Below are positions 25,879 through 34,668 of a stretch of DNA of 64,000 nt, one piece after another. The notes beneath the pieces were generated by a model. The model was not told where the DNA came from and made no database searches. It worked only from the letters and a program-made list of their open reading frames with translations. The translations under genes were made by a program, and so were the position numbers. Source of the DNA: Bacteroidales bacterium. GTDB lineage: Bacteria > Bacteroidota > Bacteroidia > Bacteroidales > UBA4181. The DNA lies in the NCBI GenBank assembly GCA_017523725.1, contig JAFWVY010000053.1:1-64000 (forward strand). The letters run 5' to 3'. The first letter of the stretch is position 1. Each line of letters opens with the position of its first letter.

Positions 25879-28023
25879 TTATTCAGCGTAATAGAATTTG
25901 TTTTTCGGTTGTACTGCGGGTCCGTCTCCGACGAAGAAACTGACATGCGGCGGCTGATTGTAGGCGGTATTCTGCCATGCGATGCCCAGCCGGTACACGA
26001 AGTCGTGCATGAAAGTATAGAAGCGGTATTCTGTCGGGATGGTGGTGGTGAAGATCCGCAGTTCCTGATTGTCGTTGGTGGCCAGGATGACTTCTTCCCG
26101 CCAGTCTCCGAAAATATCGGCCGAAAGGGCTGGTGTGGCCTTGGTCCCGTTGTTGGAACGGCATCCGTTGGCAACGAGCAGCGGATTGGTCCGGGAATTT
26201 TCCCAGTCCCATTTGGAAACGGTGTTCCGGTCGAGAAGTTCCCGGAGCAGGTCACCGTCCCACCAGACCGCGAAGTTGGTGGAGTTCGGCGTCTGGTCGG
26301 AAATCTTTTCGCCTTTGGCTGTGTACAGAGCATAGCCGGAACCCCAGCATTCGCTTCCGCGGTAGCGCGGATCGATGTCGATGGCCAGTCCGCGGCCGAT
26401 GTCGCCTGTTGAGGGATAACCCCAGAGGCTTTCGCCGGTGCGGGCGTCCCTGAATTCTATGCCGTGGGAGTTCGGAGAGGATTCATGCGGCTGGAAGACT
26501 TCCAGGCCCGGCCGGTCCGGATCCAGGTCGGAGACGTGCAGGGCATCGCCGTGTCCGATACGTGTGGTATACAGTCCTTTGCCATTGTCGTCGATGGCGC
26601 AGGCCCCGTAAATCACTTCATCTTTGCCGTCGTTGTCCACATCCGCGATGGAGAGGTTGTGGTTGCCCTGTCCCCGGTACAGCCGGTTGCCGGGTTCGCT
26701 TTCGTCATCTGAGTCAAACCGCCAGAGACGTGTCAGTTTGCCGTCCCGCCAGTTCCAGGCCTCGAGCACGGCGCGGCTGTAATATCCCCGGCACAGCAGC
26801 ACCGACGGGCGTTCGCCGTCGAAGTATCCGACACCGGCCAGATACCGGTCGATGCGGTTGCCGTAGGAGTCTCCCCATGTTCTGTCCCATTCCTCCTTCG
26901 GACCGCGGGCGATATAGTCCGCACGGGCCAGTTCCTTGCCGGTGGCGCCCTCGAAGACCGAGAAGAATTCTGGTCCGTCGAGAATGTATCCAGTGGTCTG
27001 GTTCACATAGTTGGTGATGCCGTCACCGTCTGTGTCACCGATGACCTTGCCCGTACCGTCGATGGTTCCTTCGCCTGTCTTGCAGATAATCTCGGCTTTT
27101 CCGTCACCGTCGAAGTCGTAAACCATAAACTGGGTGTAGTGCGCCCCTTCGCGGATGTTCGGGCCCAGGTCGATGCGCCACATGAACGTGCCGTCCAACT
27201 TGTATGCCTCGAGTTTGGTGGTGCCTGTGCACACGCCGCGCTGGGAGTTGTCGTATTCACGCCGGACCTGCTTGACAACGATTTCGTATTCGCCGTCACC
27301 GTCCAGGTCACCGGCGGATGCGTCGCTCGGAGAATAGCCTTCAAGCGTTTGCAGCGGTATGGACAGGTAGGGGCGGGCCGGACTGTGCGCGGCGATGCTG
27401 AAGGACGCACTGCCTTCGCTTTCCTTCCCGTTGACAAGGCTTGTCACATACCAGGCATTGTCCTGTGTGATATCGGCCATGCCGTCAAGATACCAGGTGA
27501 CATCGGCAATGGGTGTGCTGTTCAGTTTGACAGCCTTCGCCGTGCCGGTCTTGCGATATATGTTGAAAGCGATGCCAGCCGGGTCATCGGCCAGCAGCCG
27601 CCAGCTGACGAATACCTTGCCGTCGTCCTGCAGAATGGCCACGACGCCCCGGCCGAGTCTTTCCAACTGACGGGCCGGCACCTGGGCGGGCAGTGCGGTG
27701 TATTCTTTCCTGGCCTGGTCCGACTGTACCAGATTGGGTGTAATGATGCGCCGGGCGGCCTGCTGAGCGCCCTGCCCTTGCGGGGGGGCCTGGCGTTGTC
27801 CCTGCGGACCCTGCTGTCCCGGCTGCCCTTGCTGCGCGCCTGGGCCCTGCCGCTGATCCTGGGCATTGTTCTGTCCGGATTCCGCCTGCTTGGTGTAATC
27901 TCCAGTCATTGCGACGTTTTGTCTGGTCGGCCGGACGGTGCGTGCGCACGAGGTGACGGTGGCCATCAGGGCCACGGCCAGCACGGTGTGCAGAATGTGT
28001 TTCCAATGTGAATTATTTCTCAT
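25879..28023 (-). CDS. Rhamnogalacturonan endolyase, PL11 family lipoprotein
   Basis: 714 residues. The lipoprotein signal runs to MATVTSCA. A glutamine/glycine/proline-rich linker occupies about residues 38-85, unusual for the family. The beta-propeller catalytic domain follows (LERLGRGVVAILQDDGKVFVSWRLLADDP), with repeated calcium-binding loops DLDGDGEYEIVV, DFDGDGKAEII, DTDGDGITNY, DVDNDGKDEVIYG, as in YesW/YesX. It cleaves the Rha-GalA backbone of rhamnogalacturonan I. The ATG at 28023 directly precedes the signal peptide; the upstream ATG at 28056 would lie in the promoter. It is the first gene of its operon. Confidence 0.9.
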   Translation of the reverse strand: MRNNSHWKHILHTVLAVALMATVTSCARTVRPTRQNVAMTGDYTKQAESGQNNAQDQRQGPGAQQGQPGQQGPQGQRQAPPQGQGAQQAARRIITPNLVQSDQARKEYTALPAQVPARQLERLGRGVVAILQDDGKVFVSWRLLADDPAGIAFNIYRKTGTAKAVKLNSTPIADVTWYLDGMADITQDNAWYVTSLVNGKESEGSASFSIAAHSPARPYLSIPLQTLEGYSPSDASAGDLDGDGEYEIVVKQVRREYDNSQRGVCTGTTKLEAYKLDGTFMWRIDLGPNIREGAHYTQFMVYDFDGDGKAEIICKTGEGTIDGTGKVIGDTDGDGITNYVNQTTGYILDGPEFFSVFEGATGKELARADYIARGPKEEWDRTWGDSYGNRIDRYLAGVGYFDGERPSVLLCRGYYSRAVLEAWNWRDGKLTRLWRFDSDDESEPGNRLYRGQGNHNLSIADVDNDGKDEVIYGACAIDDNGKGLYTTRIGHGDALHVSDLDPDRPGLEVFQPHESSPNSHGIEFRDARTGESLWGYPSTGDIGRGLAIDIDPRYRGSECWGSGYALYTAKGEKISDQTPNSTNFAVWWDGDLLRELLDRNTVSKWDWENSRTNPLLVANGCRSNNGTKATPALSADIFGDWREEVILATNDNQELRIFTTTIPTEYRFYTFMHDFVYRLGIAWQNTAYNQPPHVSFFVGDGPAVQPKNKFYYAE

Positions 28024-28053
28024 AAGATGCGATGTTAATGGCATGAATGCATT

Positions 28054-28061
28054 CAAAAATA
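28054..28061 (-). promoter_or_regulatory. -7 box for the PL11-PL26-GH35-CBM9-tmk run
   Basis: TATTTTTG on the minus strand, 30 bases before the PL11 ATG and just downstream of the hflX stop. The -33 position has only a partial match, which may mean an activator is needed. Confidence 0.5.
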
Positions 28062-28066
28062 GTAAT

Positions 28067-29251
28067 TTACACCCGCTTGGCAGCCTGCGGACTGTTAAAA
28101 AATGTTAATTTGCGCACTTCCTCCGCTATCATGTCTTTCAGTAACTCGATGTGAGTGTTGTATTTGGCTGAAATGAAGCAAGTCTTGAAGGCGGCATCGG
28201 CCATCCAGGTTTTCTGCAGTTCAGAAAGGGATGGACGTGTCGGCGGCAGTCCGGGTTCCCCGGTGTCATCGGTCAGGTATCCGTCGATTTTGTTGAAGAC
28301 GATGATGGTAGGCCGGTTCCGGACGTTCAGTTCGCAGAGCGTCTGCTCCACGACCTGCATCTGTTCCTCGAATCCCGGATGCGAGATGTCCACTACATGG
28401 AGCAACAGGTCTGCCTCACGGACTTCATCGAGCGTGGACTTGAATGATTCAACCAGATGATGCGGCAGTTTCCGGATGAAACCGACGGTGTCGGTCAGCA
28501 GCATCGGGCATCCCTGGATGACCACCTTGCGGACGGTGGTATCCAGTGTCGCGAACAGTTTATTTTCCGCAAAGACGTCGGCGTGGCTCAGCAGGTTCAT
28601 CAGCGTGGATTTGCCTACGTTGGTGTAGCCCACCAGTGCCACGCGCGCGATGGATCCCCGGTTTTTCCGCTGCAACGCCATCTGCGTGTCAATCTTCTTC
28701 AGTTGAAGTTTGAGTTTCGAAATTTTCTGGCGGATGATTCTCCGGTCGGTCTCAATTTCGGTTTCGCCCGGTCCGCGCATGCCGATGCCGCCCTGCTGCC
28801 GTTCCAGATGGGTCCACATGCGGGTCAGCCTCGGCAGCAGATACTGGTATTGTGCCAGTTCAACCTGATTCTTGGCATAGGATGTCTTGGCCCGTCGTGC
28901 GAAGATGTCCAGAATCAAATGTGTGCGATCGAGAATCTTGCATGACAGGGTGTTCTCAATGTTGCGCAGCTGGGTGGGCGTGAGTTCGTCGTCGAAGATG
29001 GCCAGATCGATTTCGTTGTCCTGTACATAGGTCTTGATTTCTTCAAGTTTGCCGCTTCCGACGAACGTGGCTGCGACGGGCGTGTCCAGTTTCTGGGTGA
29101 ATGTCCGGACGGGTTCTGCTCCTGCTGTCTGTGTCAGAAAGGCCAGTTCGTCCAGATATTCCTGCATCTTCTGTTCCCGTTGGGCGGCACCGGAAATGCC
29201 GATCAGTATGGCTCTTTCGGTGCGGGGTGCGGTGGAGATGTTCTGTGGCAT
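28067..29251 (-). CDS. hflX: GTPase HflX
   Basis: 394 residues. The N-terminal HflX domain has ATFVGSGKLEEI. A coiled region follows with GGIGMRGPGETEIETDRR, the diagnostic HflX glycine-rich motif. The G domain has P-loop GYTNVGKST, DTVGFIRKLP and NKID. HflX splits stalled or hibernating ribosomes. The ATG at 29251 was chosen because the longer frame to 29287 runs through the tonB terminator. It lies upstream of, and separate from, the pectin operon. Confidence 0.95.
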   Translation of the reverse strand: MPQNISTAPRTERAILIGISGAAQREQKMQEYLDELAFLTQTAGAEPVRTFTQKLDTPVAATFVGSGKLEEIKTYVQDNEIDLAIFDDELTPTQLRNIENTLSCKILDRTHLILDIFARRAKTSYAKNQVELAQYQYLLPRLTRMWTHLERQQGGIGMRGPGETEIETDRRIIRQKISKLKLQLKKIDTQMALQRKNRGSIARVALVGYTNVGKSTLMNLLSHADVFAENKLFATLDTTVRKVVIQGCPMLLTDTVGFIRKLPHHLVESFKSTLDEVREADLLLHVVDISHPGFEEQMQVVEQTLCELNVRNRPTIIVFNKIDGYLTDDTGEPGLPPTRPSLSELQKTWMADAAFKTCFISAKYNTHIELLKDMIAEEVRKLTFFNSPQAAKRV

Positions 29252-29266
29252 AGGAGAGAGGTAATA

Positions 29267-29306
29267 AACAAAGCCGGCCGAAATCATTTTTTCAGCCGGC
29301 TTTGTT
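29267..29306 (-). terminator. Terminator hairpin between tonB and hflX
   Basis: AACAAAGCCGGC (29267-29278) and GCCGGCTTTGTT (29295-29306) form a perfect 12-bp stem with a 16-base loop. In the minus direction it lies 18 bases after the tonB stop. It lacks a long U tract, so termination may be partial and hflX could be read through. Confidence 0.65.
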
Positions 29307-29323
29307 GCGGAAGGCGCAATGGC

Positions 29324-30019
29324 CTATCGCGTCAGTCTGAATACAATGGGGATGTTGACCTTGACCTTGACGGCCTTGCCCTGCTGTCTTCCCGGTGACC
29401 ATTGCGGCGAGGAGCTCAGCACGCGGACGGCTTCCGCATCCAGCGTCCCTTCGACGGAACGGAGCACTTTGACATTCTCCACATGGCCCTGTGCATTGAC
29501 GATGAATTCGCAGCGGACGGTGCCTTCGATGCCGTTCTCACGGGCAATCATGGGATAGGTGATGTTTTTGTTGACCCACTGGCGGAACTTGTCGAGGTCA
29601 CCGCCCTGGAAGGTCGGCATCTGTTCCACAATGGTGAAGAAATCTTCTTCTTCTTCTTCTTCAAGACCGGCACCGACAGAGGTCATCAGGTCGGTAATCT
29701 GCTCCACATCCTCGATTTCAACATCCAGCGTGATATCCATCTCATCGAGGTCGACGTCGTCTTTGACGATGGTCAGCACCTCGGCCAGTTTCGGCTTGGG
29801 GGGCGCGGGCTGGCGGATTTCCTGCTGCCGTGTGATGGGGATGACCTCCTCTTCCGGCAAAGTCTCTACGACCTGGGGTATGAACGAGGAATTCTCGCGG
29901 GGCGAGGACGACCACTCGAAAGCCAGCAGGCAGAGCAGAAGTGCCACGCAGAGACCCGCTTCCAGGAACAGCATCCTGTATTTTTCCAGATTTGCCTTGT
30001 CCGATTTCTTGAGTTCCAT
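29324..30019 (-). CDS. TonB-family energy transducer
   Basis: 231 residues: a short cytoplasmic N-terminus, one transmembrane anchor (about 19-35) and a periplasmic Pro/Glu-rich linker (QPAPPKPKL). A run of six glutamates (EEEEEED) is encoded by a GAA repeat near 29644-29662. The C-terminal TonB domain reads GTVRCEFIVNAQGHVENVKVLRS and then WSPGRQQGKAVKVKVNIP. It couples the proton-motive force to outer-membrane receptors. ExbB/ExbD are not adjacent. It may serve several TonB-dependent systems, as Bacteroidota encode many such proteins. Confidence 0.92.
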   Translation of the reverse strand: MELKKSDKANLEKYRMLFLEAGLCVALLLCLLAFEWSSSPRENSSFIPQVVETLPEEEVIPITRQQEIRQPAPPKPKLAEVLTIVKDDVDLDEMDITLDVEIEDVEQITDLMTSVGAGLEEEEEEDFFTIVEQMPTFQGGDLDKFRQWVNKNITYPMIARENGIEGTVRCEFIVNAQGHVENVKVLRSVEGTLDAEAVRVLSSSPQWSPGRQQGKAVKVKVNIPIVFRLTR

Positions 30020-30040
30020 AGTTGTATCTGTTTATTGTGC

Positions 30041-30048
30041 CAAAGGTA
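30041..30048 (-). promoter_or_regulatory. -7 box for tonB
   Basis: TACCTTTG on the minus strand, 21 bases before the tonB ATG. No TTTG at the expected -33 distance. Confidence 0.5.
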
Positions 30049-30109
30049 AGCAATTTTTTTTACGAAAAAAAATACAAGGCAGAATTTTTCGTCCGCCTTG
30101 GTGCATCGG

Positions 30110-30161
30110 AAAAAAGAAACGGCGCCGATGTGTGCCGTGACACACACACTGCAGCCGTTTC
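30110..30161 (-). terminator. Rho-independent terminator of the glycogen synthase/phosphorylase gene
   Basis: On the minus strand GAAACGGC (30161-30154) pairs with GCCGTTTC (30123-30116), followed by TTTTTT. An inner TGTGTG/CACACA arm extends the hairpin. It lies 19 bases after the stop codon. Confidence 0.9.
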
Positions 30162-30179
30162 CTTTGGGTATCGGTTGGA

Positions 30180-33100
30180 TTAAATCCAGCGCACCAGGCT
30201 GAAATCCTGCCGGTGAGCCAGTTCTTCTTTCTTGGGATAGATTCGGATGCCGAAATCGAAGACACCGGTTTTGTCCGGTTGTATGTCGACTTTGTAGATG
30301 GCGGTCTTGCCGCTGACACCGGCCAGTTCGTAAGGGACGGTCCGGATGAAACGGGCCGGCTTGCCTTCGGATGCCGGATAGACGAGGACCAGTTCCACAC
30401 CGATGTCGTCCGACGGGAGCTCGTTCAGATCGAGCACGACTTCGCTCGGGTACTTCTTGCCCACCATGATCGGTTCCTTGAAGATGTCGGGCGACTTGAC
30501 CGACAGTACTTCGATGCTGTCCCAGCCACGGATCATCTTCTTTTTCCAGGAAGCCATGTTCTTGGCCAGCTCGAACTCGTTCTCCAGCATCCGGGCCTTG
30601 CGCTGGCAAAGCGGGATGTAATACTGGTTCATGTAGTCGTTCAGCATGCGGGTCGTGGTGAAGTTGGAGGCCACCTGTGCGATGGAGTTCTTCACGTAGT
30701 GCACCCAGCCTACCGGTACGTCGTTCTCGTCGCGCTCCTTGTAGTACAAGGGTGCGATTTCGTTTTCGATGAGGCTGTAGATGGTCTCCGCATCCAGTTC
30801 GTTCTGGGCGTCGTTGTTGTCGTAGGTGATTTCCTCGGGCAGCATCCATCCGGCTTCCTTGCGGTAACCTTCCGCCCACCAGCCGTCGAGCACGCTGAAA
30901 TGCAGGGTGCCGTTCATAACCGCTTTTTCTCCGCTGGTACCGGAAGCTTCAAGCGGACGGGTGGGGGTGTTGAGCCAGACGTCCACACCGGAGACCAGGT
31001 AGCGGGCTACCTCCATGTCGTAATTCTGGATGAAGATAATCTTGCCCAGGAATTCGGGCCGTTTGGAGTATTCGACGATGCGCTTGATCAGGTCCTTGCC
31101 GGCCTGGTCGGCGGGATGTGCCTTGCCGGCAAAGACGAACTGCACCGGCATGTCCGGGTTGTTCACGATGCGGGCCAGACGGCCGAGGTCGCTGAAGAGC
31201 AGCAGGGCCCGCTTGTAGGTGGGGAAACGTCTTGCGAAACCGATGGTCAGGACGTTGGGATTGAGTTTGCCGGACACTTCCATCAGGTACCTCGGGTTGT
31301 GTGTACGCGTGGGCATGCTGAGCCGCATGCGGTCCTTGATGAACGAGACGGTGCTCTTGCGGTGCTCGTTGAGCATGCGCCAGATTTCTTCGTCCGGTAC
31401 GTCGTAGATCTTGTCCCAGAGACTCTTGTTCAGCTGGTCCGACAGGAAATTCTTAGACAGGTATCGGGTGTATAGTTGTTTCCATTGTTTCGTGGCCCAG
31501 GTGGGGATGTGTACGCCGTTGGTGACATATCCGATGTGGATTTCTTCGGGCAGGTAGCCCGGCCACATCGGTGCGAAGATGTTCTGGCTGACCTTGCCGT
31601 GCAGGCGGCTGACGCCGTTGACTTCCTGCGACAGGTTGGCCGCAAGGAAACTCATCGAGAATCGTTCGTAAGGATTCTTGGGGTTGATGCGGCCGAGACC
31701 CATGAAACGTTCCCAGGAAATCTTCAGTTTCTGGGGATAGTGCGAGATGTACATGCGCAGCATGCTTTCGTCGAAGGAGTCATGGCCGGCCGGAACAGGC
31801 GTATGGGTGGTGAACAGCGAAGAGGAACGGATGATTTCCAGCGCTTCAGAGAAAGTCAGGTTGCGTTTGGTGATGTACTCGTAGAGCCGCTCCAGACCAA
31901 TGAACGCGGCGTGTCCCTCGTTGCAGTGGTACACGTCGGCGTTGATCTTCATGCGGCGCAGTGCGCGGATGCCTCCGATGCCGAGCAACAGCTCCTGCTT
32001 GAAACGCATTTCTTCGCCGCCGCCGTACAGGTGGTGGGTGATGGAGCGGTCGGCCTCGGTGTTCTCTTCGTAGTCCGTGTCGAGCAGATAGAGATCGACA
32101 CGTCCGACTTCGACTTTCCAGATGCGGGCGTGGATGGTGCGGCCCGGCACCACGATGCCGACCGTGCTCCAGGCGCCGTCGGCGTCACGCATCGGGATGG
32201 CGGGAATTTTCGTGAAATCCTGGGCGTCCTGGCGTTCCACCTGGTCGCCGCTGTTGAGGATGACCTGATGGAAATAGCCGTACCGGTACAGCAGGCCGAC
32301 GGCCGACATCCGGACGTTCATGTCGCTCGCTTCCTTGAGATAGTCACCGGCCAGGATACCCAGACCGCCGGAATAGATCTTCAGGGAGGAGTGCAGTCCG
32401 TATTCCATGCTGAAGTAGGCGATGGACGGACCGGTCTGCTCGGATTTCTTTTGCATGTAGGCTGTGAACATGTCGTAAACCCGCTGGAGTTTCTGACGGA
32501 ATCCGGCATCTTTTTCGAGTTCGACGAACTTGGTATAGGGAATCTTGCCCAGGAAGACGACGGGATTTTTCTCGCAGATTTTCCAGAGTTCCGGATCGAT
32601 CGATTCAAAAAGTTCCTCTGCTTCATAGTTCCAGCACCACCACAGGTTATTGGCCAGACGTTCCAGTGCTTGCAGGCTTTCCGGAATGTTTTTGTTGACA
32701 ATGAGCCGTTTCCATTTTGGAATGGCGTCTTCCGAGTATTTTTCAACCTGAGAGAAAGTGTTCTCAATCTCCTGGGCATGTTGCTGCATCGCGTCCGTCG
32801 TCTTTCTCAAAGCAATGTCGAAGGCTTTTTGGTAATGCACGATAAAATTGGACCACAAGGCGATGCGCGAAACCTCGAAGGCTTTGTCGCGCAGAGCTTC
32901 GAAGTCATGCGCGTTCATCCTGGAAATCGTGAGGACATCGTCGGCGATGGCCCGGACGACCTCATCGTCGTTGGTATCGGTGCGTTCCAGCACGACAGCT
33001 GCGCGTCCGGCATCCGGCGCCTTGGCTTTGACCCACGCACCGAAGCCTGCAATCGAGGTCGTGACGGTCGGGACGTGGAATGCCACACTCTCCAGCGCGG

Positions 33101-34418
33101 TGTATCCCCATGGTTCGTAGTAGGACGGGAATACGGCCACGTCCATGCCGATAAGCAGCTGATAGTATGTCAGGTTGAAGATGCCGTCGTCGCCGTTGAG
33201 ATAACACGGGACAAAGACAATCTTGACTTTCTCTCCGGTATTGGTCAGCCCCGAAGCCTTGATCTGCTGCAGCACCGGGTCGTAATCCGCATCATGCAGA
33301 TTGTGCGTCAGGATGCGGCCGTTCTCGTTGGCCATGCCGGGCGTCTCCAGTATCTGCTGCAGATCTTTGCGCGGTCCGTAGTGGTTGGCCGGGATGAGCA
33401 TGAAGGCGATGATCTCGCGTTCCGGCGCACGGCTGTTCAAGTCGGCCATGGCCTTGATGAACAGGTCGATGCCCTTGTTTTTGAATTCATATCTTCCGCC
33501 GATGGCAATGAACATGGGTTGATCCCCGATGCTGCCGAACATGGCTTTGGCCACGCGCGTCATGGTTTCCCGTGCGGTCTGACGCTGTTTTTCAAAGGCG
33601 TCACCCTGCGGCACGAAACTGTCTTCGAATCCGTTGGGGGTGACAATGTCCACTTTCTTGTCCAGGAAATGTGCACATTCCTTGGCGGTGATGTCACTGA
33701 CCGTGGTAAAGCAGTCGGCGGCATGGGCAGCCGTCTTTTCGAGCGACTGTTTGGCGGCCACCTGGTATTCGGCGGCCTTGCCTTCGGGATTGTATTGCTC
33801 CATGTTGCTGTAGAGCGGCAGGTGGTTCCCTGCGATACAGCGTCCCATGACCGTGGCATGGGTGGTGAAGACTGTCGCAATCTGCGGCATGGCCGACTTC
33901 AGGTACAGTACGCCGGCACCTGTCATCCACTCGTGGAAATGGGCCACGATGCGGTCGCGGCCGGTCAGGTGGTAGCGGACAAAACTTTCGATGACCTTTG
34001 CTGCGGCATAACCGAACAGCGCGGCTTCAATGTAGTCCCACTGGCCGGAGATGGAATCCAGTTTGTAAGTTTCCCAGAACTTGGCGAAAATCTGGTCTTT
34101 CTGGGGCGTGAACGATTGGAAATCGACAATGATGGCAATCGGCGCGCTCTCGATGTTCCACCGGCCGATGCGGATCTGCAAGCCGTCTTCCTGCGCCTTG
34201 GCCCGCCAGGATTTGAAGAGGGAAGTGTCTTCGATGAAGAGCGGATTGTCGGAGGTGTCGCGCCAGACATCCGGACCGATGAGGATGTAATTGCTTTTAT
34301 AATTCTTGACCAGATTGTCGGATTTTGTAGAAATGACGGTGTAGATACCGCCTACCTTATTACATACTTCCCAGCTGGTTTCGAAGATGTAATCAGGGCG
34401 TAAGAGATTGTCACTCAT
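30180..34418 (-). CDS. Bifunctional glycogen synthase (GT3) / glycogen phosphorylase (GT35) fusion
   Basis: 1412 residues. Residues about 1-555 are a GT3-type glycogen synthase: YIFETSWEVCNKVGGIYTV at the N-terminus and FPSYYEPWGYTALESVAFH near 430, containing the E-x7-E motif. Residues about 640-1412 are a short alpha-glucan phosphorylase: AYFSMEYGLHSSLKIYSGGLG, HTPVPAGHDSF, and EASGTSGEKAVMNG, where Lys1165 should bind PLP. The first half elongates and the second phosphorolyses alpha-1,4-glucan, so one polypeptide holds both directions of glycogen turnover. The ATG at 34418 matches the family start. The gene has its own promoter and terminator. Confidence 0.93.
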   Translation of the reverse strand: MSDNLLRPDYIFETSWEVCNKVGGIYTVISTKSDNLVKNYKSNYILIGPDVWRDTSDNPLFIEDTSLFKSWRAKAQEDGLQIRIGRWNIESAPIAIIVDFQSFTPQKDQIFAKFWETYKLDSISGQWDYIEAALFGYAAAKVIESFVRYHLTGRDRIVAHFHEWMTGAGVLYLKSAMPQIATVFTTHATVMGRCIAGNHLPLYSNMEQYNPEGKAAEYQVAAKQSLEKTAAHAADCFTTVSDITAKECAHFLDKKVDIVTPNGFEDSFVPQGDAFEKQRQTARETMTRVAKAMFGSIGDQPMFIAIGGRYEFKNKGIDLFIKAMADLNSRAPEREIIAFMLIPANHYGPRKDLQQILETPGMANENGRILTHNLHDADYDPVLQQIKASGLTNTGEKVKIVFVPCYLNGDDGIFNLTYYQLLIGMDVAVFPSYYEPWGYTALESVAFHVPTVTTSIAGFGAWVKAKAPDAGRAAVVLERTDTNDDEVVRAIADDVLTISRMNAHDFEALRDKAFEVSRIALWSNFIVHYQKAFDIALRKTTDAMQQHAQEIENTFSQVEKYSEDAIPKWKRLIVNKNIPESLQALERLANNLWWCWNYEAEELFESIDPELWKICEKNPVVFLGKIPYTKFVELEKDAGFRQKLQRVYDMFTAYMQKKSEQTGPSIAYFSMEYGLHSSLKIYSGGLGILAGDYLKEASDMNVRMSAVGLLYRYGYFHQVILNSGDQVERQDAQDFTKIPAIPMRDADGAWSTVGIVVPGRTIHARIWKVEVGRVDLYLLDTDYEENTEADRSITHHLYGGGEEMRFKQELLLGIGGIRALRRMKINADVYHCNEGHAAFIGLERLYEYITKRNLTFSEALEIIRSSSLFTTHTPVPAGHDSFDESMLRMYISHYPQKLKISWERFMGLGRINPKNPYERFSMSFLAANLSQEVNGVSRLHGKVSQNIFAPMWPGYLPEEIHIGYVTNGVHIPTWATKQWKQLYTRYLSKNFLSDQLNKSLWDKIYDVPDEEIWRMLNEHRKSTVSFIKDRMRLSMPTRTHNPRYLMEVSGKLNPNVLTIGFARRFPTYKRALLLFSDLGRLARIVNNPDMPVQFVFAGKAHPADQAGKDLIKRIVEYSKRPEFLGKIIFIQNYDMEVARYLVSGVDVWLNTPTRPLEASGTSGEKAVMNGTLHFSVLDGWWAEGYRKEAGWMLPEEITYDNNDAQNELDAETIYSLIENEIAPLYYKERDENDVPVGWVHYVKNSIAQVASNFTTTRMLNDYMNQYYIPLCQRKARMLENEFELAKNMASWKKKMIRGWDSIEVLSVKSPDIFKEPIMVGKKYPSEVVLDLNELPSDDIGVELVLVYPASEGKPARFIRTVPYELAGVSGKTAIYKVDIQPDKTGVFDFGIRIYPKKEELAHRQDFSLVRWI

Positions 34419-34464
34419 AAAAATATTTTTGTTTTTCAATGTTCGGAGGTCCCGGAGACCGCCG

Positions 34465-34497
34465 CAAATATATAAAAATCTTGCTGCATGGAACAAC
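34465..34497 (-). promoter_or_regulatory. Promoter for the glycogen synthase/phosphorylase gene
   Basis: GTTG (34497-34494), a 21-base spacer and TATATTTG (34472-34465) on the minus strand. The leader contains a small interrupted hairpin (CGG-C-GGTC ... GACC-T-CCG) just after the expected start site. Confidence 0.65.
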
Positions 34498-34536
34498 AGA
34501 GGATGAAAAGAAGAATGAATTATGCGGGAACTGATT

Positions 34537-34562
34537 TCTTCCGGGGAGATGTAACCGGAAGA
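34537..34562. repeat. 8-bp inverted repeat between divergent promoters
   Basis: TCTTCCGG (34537-34544) and CCGGAAGA (34555-34562) are perfect inverted repeats with a 10-base gap, lying between the divergent glycogen and PL9 promoters. There is no T tract, so an operator is more likely than a terminator. The rest of 34498-34610 shows nothing recognisable. Confidence 0.35.
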
Positions 34563-34610
34563 GAGATTTCGGGGTCCCTGAAAGTCGGAAAATGCAGTGC
34601 ACAACCCCTT

Positions 34611-34642
34611 TTTGCAGGTGAACCGTCTTATCCCTATATTTG
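34611..34642 (+). promoter_or_regulatory. Consensus promoter for the PL9 gene
   Basis: TTTG at 34611-34614, a 20-base spacer and TATATTTG at 34635-34642, a perfect Bacteroidota promoter, 26 bases before the ATG. Confidence 0.75.
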
Positions 34643-34668
34643 TCCATCAATCCAATCAGCAAACTGTC

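Noticed and set aside
31476..34403. A 975-codon open frame antisense to the glycogen gene
   Set aside because: The opposite strand encodes recognisable GT3 and GT35 domains with catalytic motifs; the antisense frame shows no known motif and is a codon-bias shadow.
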